Below, piece by piece: positions 62,390 through 64,000 of a DNA stretch of 64,000 nt (positions are counted from its first letter, which is position 1; every line of letters starts with the position of its first letter). The translations under genes were made by a program, and so were the position numbers. Location of the stretch: contig CM040764.1 of assembly GCA_022829145.1 (NCBI GenBank), positions 11,056,049 through 11,120,048 of the forward strand, written 5' to 3'. Below the pieces are notes generated by a model, which had not been told where the DNA came from, did not search any database, and was given only the letters and a program-made list of their open reading frames with translations. This DNA is from Albula goreensis (Eukaryota; Chordata; Actinopteri; Albuliformes; Albulidae).

Positions 62390-63180
62390 TTCATGGCTAC
62401 GGTTGAGAGGTTCGCGTTGAGTCTTTGCTCTGTAGAGAATTGGATAAAATATTTATCATTTGCCCTCCCTGCTGGAGTGTGCATGCATAAACACCAGAGT
62501 TAATTACAGTAGCTTTTCCTGTCATATAATGAAACTCACCCCAGCTGTGTGACCAAAGGGAAAAGAGGAGGTCACACTGAATTCAAAGCTGAGATGAATC
62601 TGAATTCTCATGCCTTTTCCAATCACCCAAAGGATGTAACTGGAATAATTAGCGTGCTAAAACTCTTTTCCTGTTGATTGCGTACATATTAATTTGGCTC
62701 ACTGGGCGGGGAAAGCATGATGGGAAGTCATTGCATATATTGTCCTCTCAAAGTTGTCTGCACAATTGGGAATTGTGATTCATTGACTGTTATCTGATTT
62801 GTTTTGACCCGCACCACTAGATGAACGCAACGCGCCAGATAATTGCGAAAGGACTCAGAGATGAATAATCCGCTGAAAACCTGTTTGTTTGAATTATATG
62901 CACTAAAGAAGATGCATTTCCATAAATCAATACCAATTTCGGGGCCTGTAATAAGATTACTTTCGTGCGTAAATTGGAACAATACGTTCACATGACTTTC
63001 TATGAAGAAACATGAGTGCAGATTAATAAATAATGCAGAGACTATCTGTTGCTTTTTTTTTACTGACAAACGTATTGTGCCTGTAAGTCCAGATCCATGA
63101 TGAAAGTTTTGTTTAGCCATGCAGTGCAATTGTTTGCTTATTGAATTTCATATAATATTTGGTCGGGGCAATCCATAACA
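62390..63180. other. Conserved-looking noncoding block
   Basis: Among the most convincing blocks: nearly 800 bp of complex sequence with CpGs in AT-rich context ('gaacgcaacgcgccag' at 62823, 'tttcgtgcgtaaattgg' at 62962), 'ggaataattagcg' (62642) and a T9 tract at 63053. A minus-strand frame of 133 codons (62728-63129) is open here, but it lacks any recognisable domain and I treat it as chance or a side effect of constraint. Confidence 0.4.
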
Positions 63181-64000
63181 GTTCTGCTCAGCAGAGATGG
63201 GAGAAGCAGCATCTAAATTTGAAGGAAACTGCAGTTATCTGAGATAACAGATGAGAGTTAGACTCTAAAGTAAAATGAGCAGCATGATATCCGTAATCTT
63301 CTTTACAGTTTCATTTCTTAACAATGAGAGATGCTTTACTTGGCTCCATCAAACATCTCATTAGTCTTAATTGCATTTTTTCTTCTCTCAGATTTCAGCC
63401 TTTCAGCCATCCAAGCCATTGAAGATCCAAAATGGTAGAAGAAAGTCAGTCTAAGCACACACAAGCAAGAACAAAGGAATTTGCATGGTCACTATTTTGT
63501 GGAGGAGCATTTCACTGCTTTCTAATTGGTATATGTGATCTGGAACAGTACAACAGCAACGTCTTAATGCACAGACAGGACTGCCTGATAAAAAGCAAGG
63601 CTACTCCGCACGGTTGCCTTGAGATAGATAAGGAACCTTGGACAGCAAATGGAGCTCTGCATGGTTGTATTTTTCCCACACTGTTCCTGCCTGACCTTCA
63701 AACAGATTAATGTTTTAAGGTATGAGACAGCTTTTCACAACCCTTTCAGTAGCTGATTTATGCTCTTTTAAGACACTTTTCTAAAACAATGCACTGATAC
63801 ATTTGTTCCAAAATCCCAATGTAACTGTGACAAATCTGAAAGACATTTACATCTAGTGACAAGATCATAAAACCTGTGTAAAACAAAGTCAATCACTGAT
63901 ATTGAGTACTTTTTCTGCTGCTGCATTCCATGGAAATAAACCATGGGTGTGTTGCTTTTTATTCGGCCCCCAGGCAACACCAGAGGCATGTGACCACCCT
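63181..64000. other. Noncoding sequence
   Basis: The plus-strand frame 63432-63710 (92 codons) and minus-strand frame 63768-63989 are unrecognised. No repeat family identified. Confidence 0.45.

Noticed and set aside
62728..63129. 133-codon minus-strand frame
   Set aside because: No recognisable domain, signal or splice context. AT-rich composition and position in a regulatory-looking block make chance more likely.

Overview
The window looks like 64 kb of gene-desert DNA from a vertebrate, most likely a teleost fish. I find no intact protein-coding gene, no tRNA, rRNA or known microRNA, no CRISPR array and no bacterial-style operon. The teleost call rests on diverged copies of interspersed repeats I associate with fish genomes (27730-28043, 36545-36632, 49600-49790, 54876-55095), fish-type Harbinger and Ty3/Gypsy fossils, and many long CA/GT microsatellites. 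I could not run alignments, so the species and the flanking genes are unknown.

Layout: 1-20 kb is unique, mostly AT-rich sequence with blocks that look like conserved noncoding elements (about 3.2-4.1, 4.5-4.9, 12.9-13.3, 14.3-14.7, 15.4-15.9, 17.4-18.4 and 19.3-19.7 kb). At 21.41-22.08 kb lies a decayed PIF/Harbinger (HARBI1-type) transposase. From 23 to 39 kb, large GT/CA microsatellites (23.4, 33.4-33.7, 38.5-38.7 kb) alternate with further conserved-looking blocks (25.8-26.2, 28.2-28.6, 31.4-32.0 kb), two diverged repeats (27.7 and 36.5 kb) and the only compact CpG-rich patch (37.25-37.49 kb). From 39 to 54 kb there are a CpG-retaining block (39.2-39.8 kb), a near-perfect 69-nt hairpin (42.06 kb), a conserved-looking cluster (46.6-47.5 kb), two back-to-back palindromes (48.88 kb) and a SINE-like copy (49.6 kb). 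A broken Ty3/Gypsy element with a nested repeat and one candidate LTR occupies 54.36-55.76 kb. From 58 to 63.2 kb the sequence is again rich in regulatory-looking blocks.

The open reading frames are short (at most 171 codons), mostly unrecognisable, often open on both strands, and several are only translated dinucleotide repeats. My reading is a regulatory desert near an unseen gene, with mobile-element debris. The items most worth checking are the 42.06 kb hairpin, the paired palindromes at 48.88 kb, the CpG patch with ATG plus splice donor at 37.3 kb, the block at 31.4-32.0 kb with a repeated AAGTGCAAAGGT word, and the RFX X-box-like sites. All 'conserved-looking' labels are inferred from composition and word content, not from alignment.
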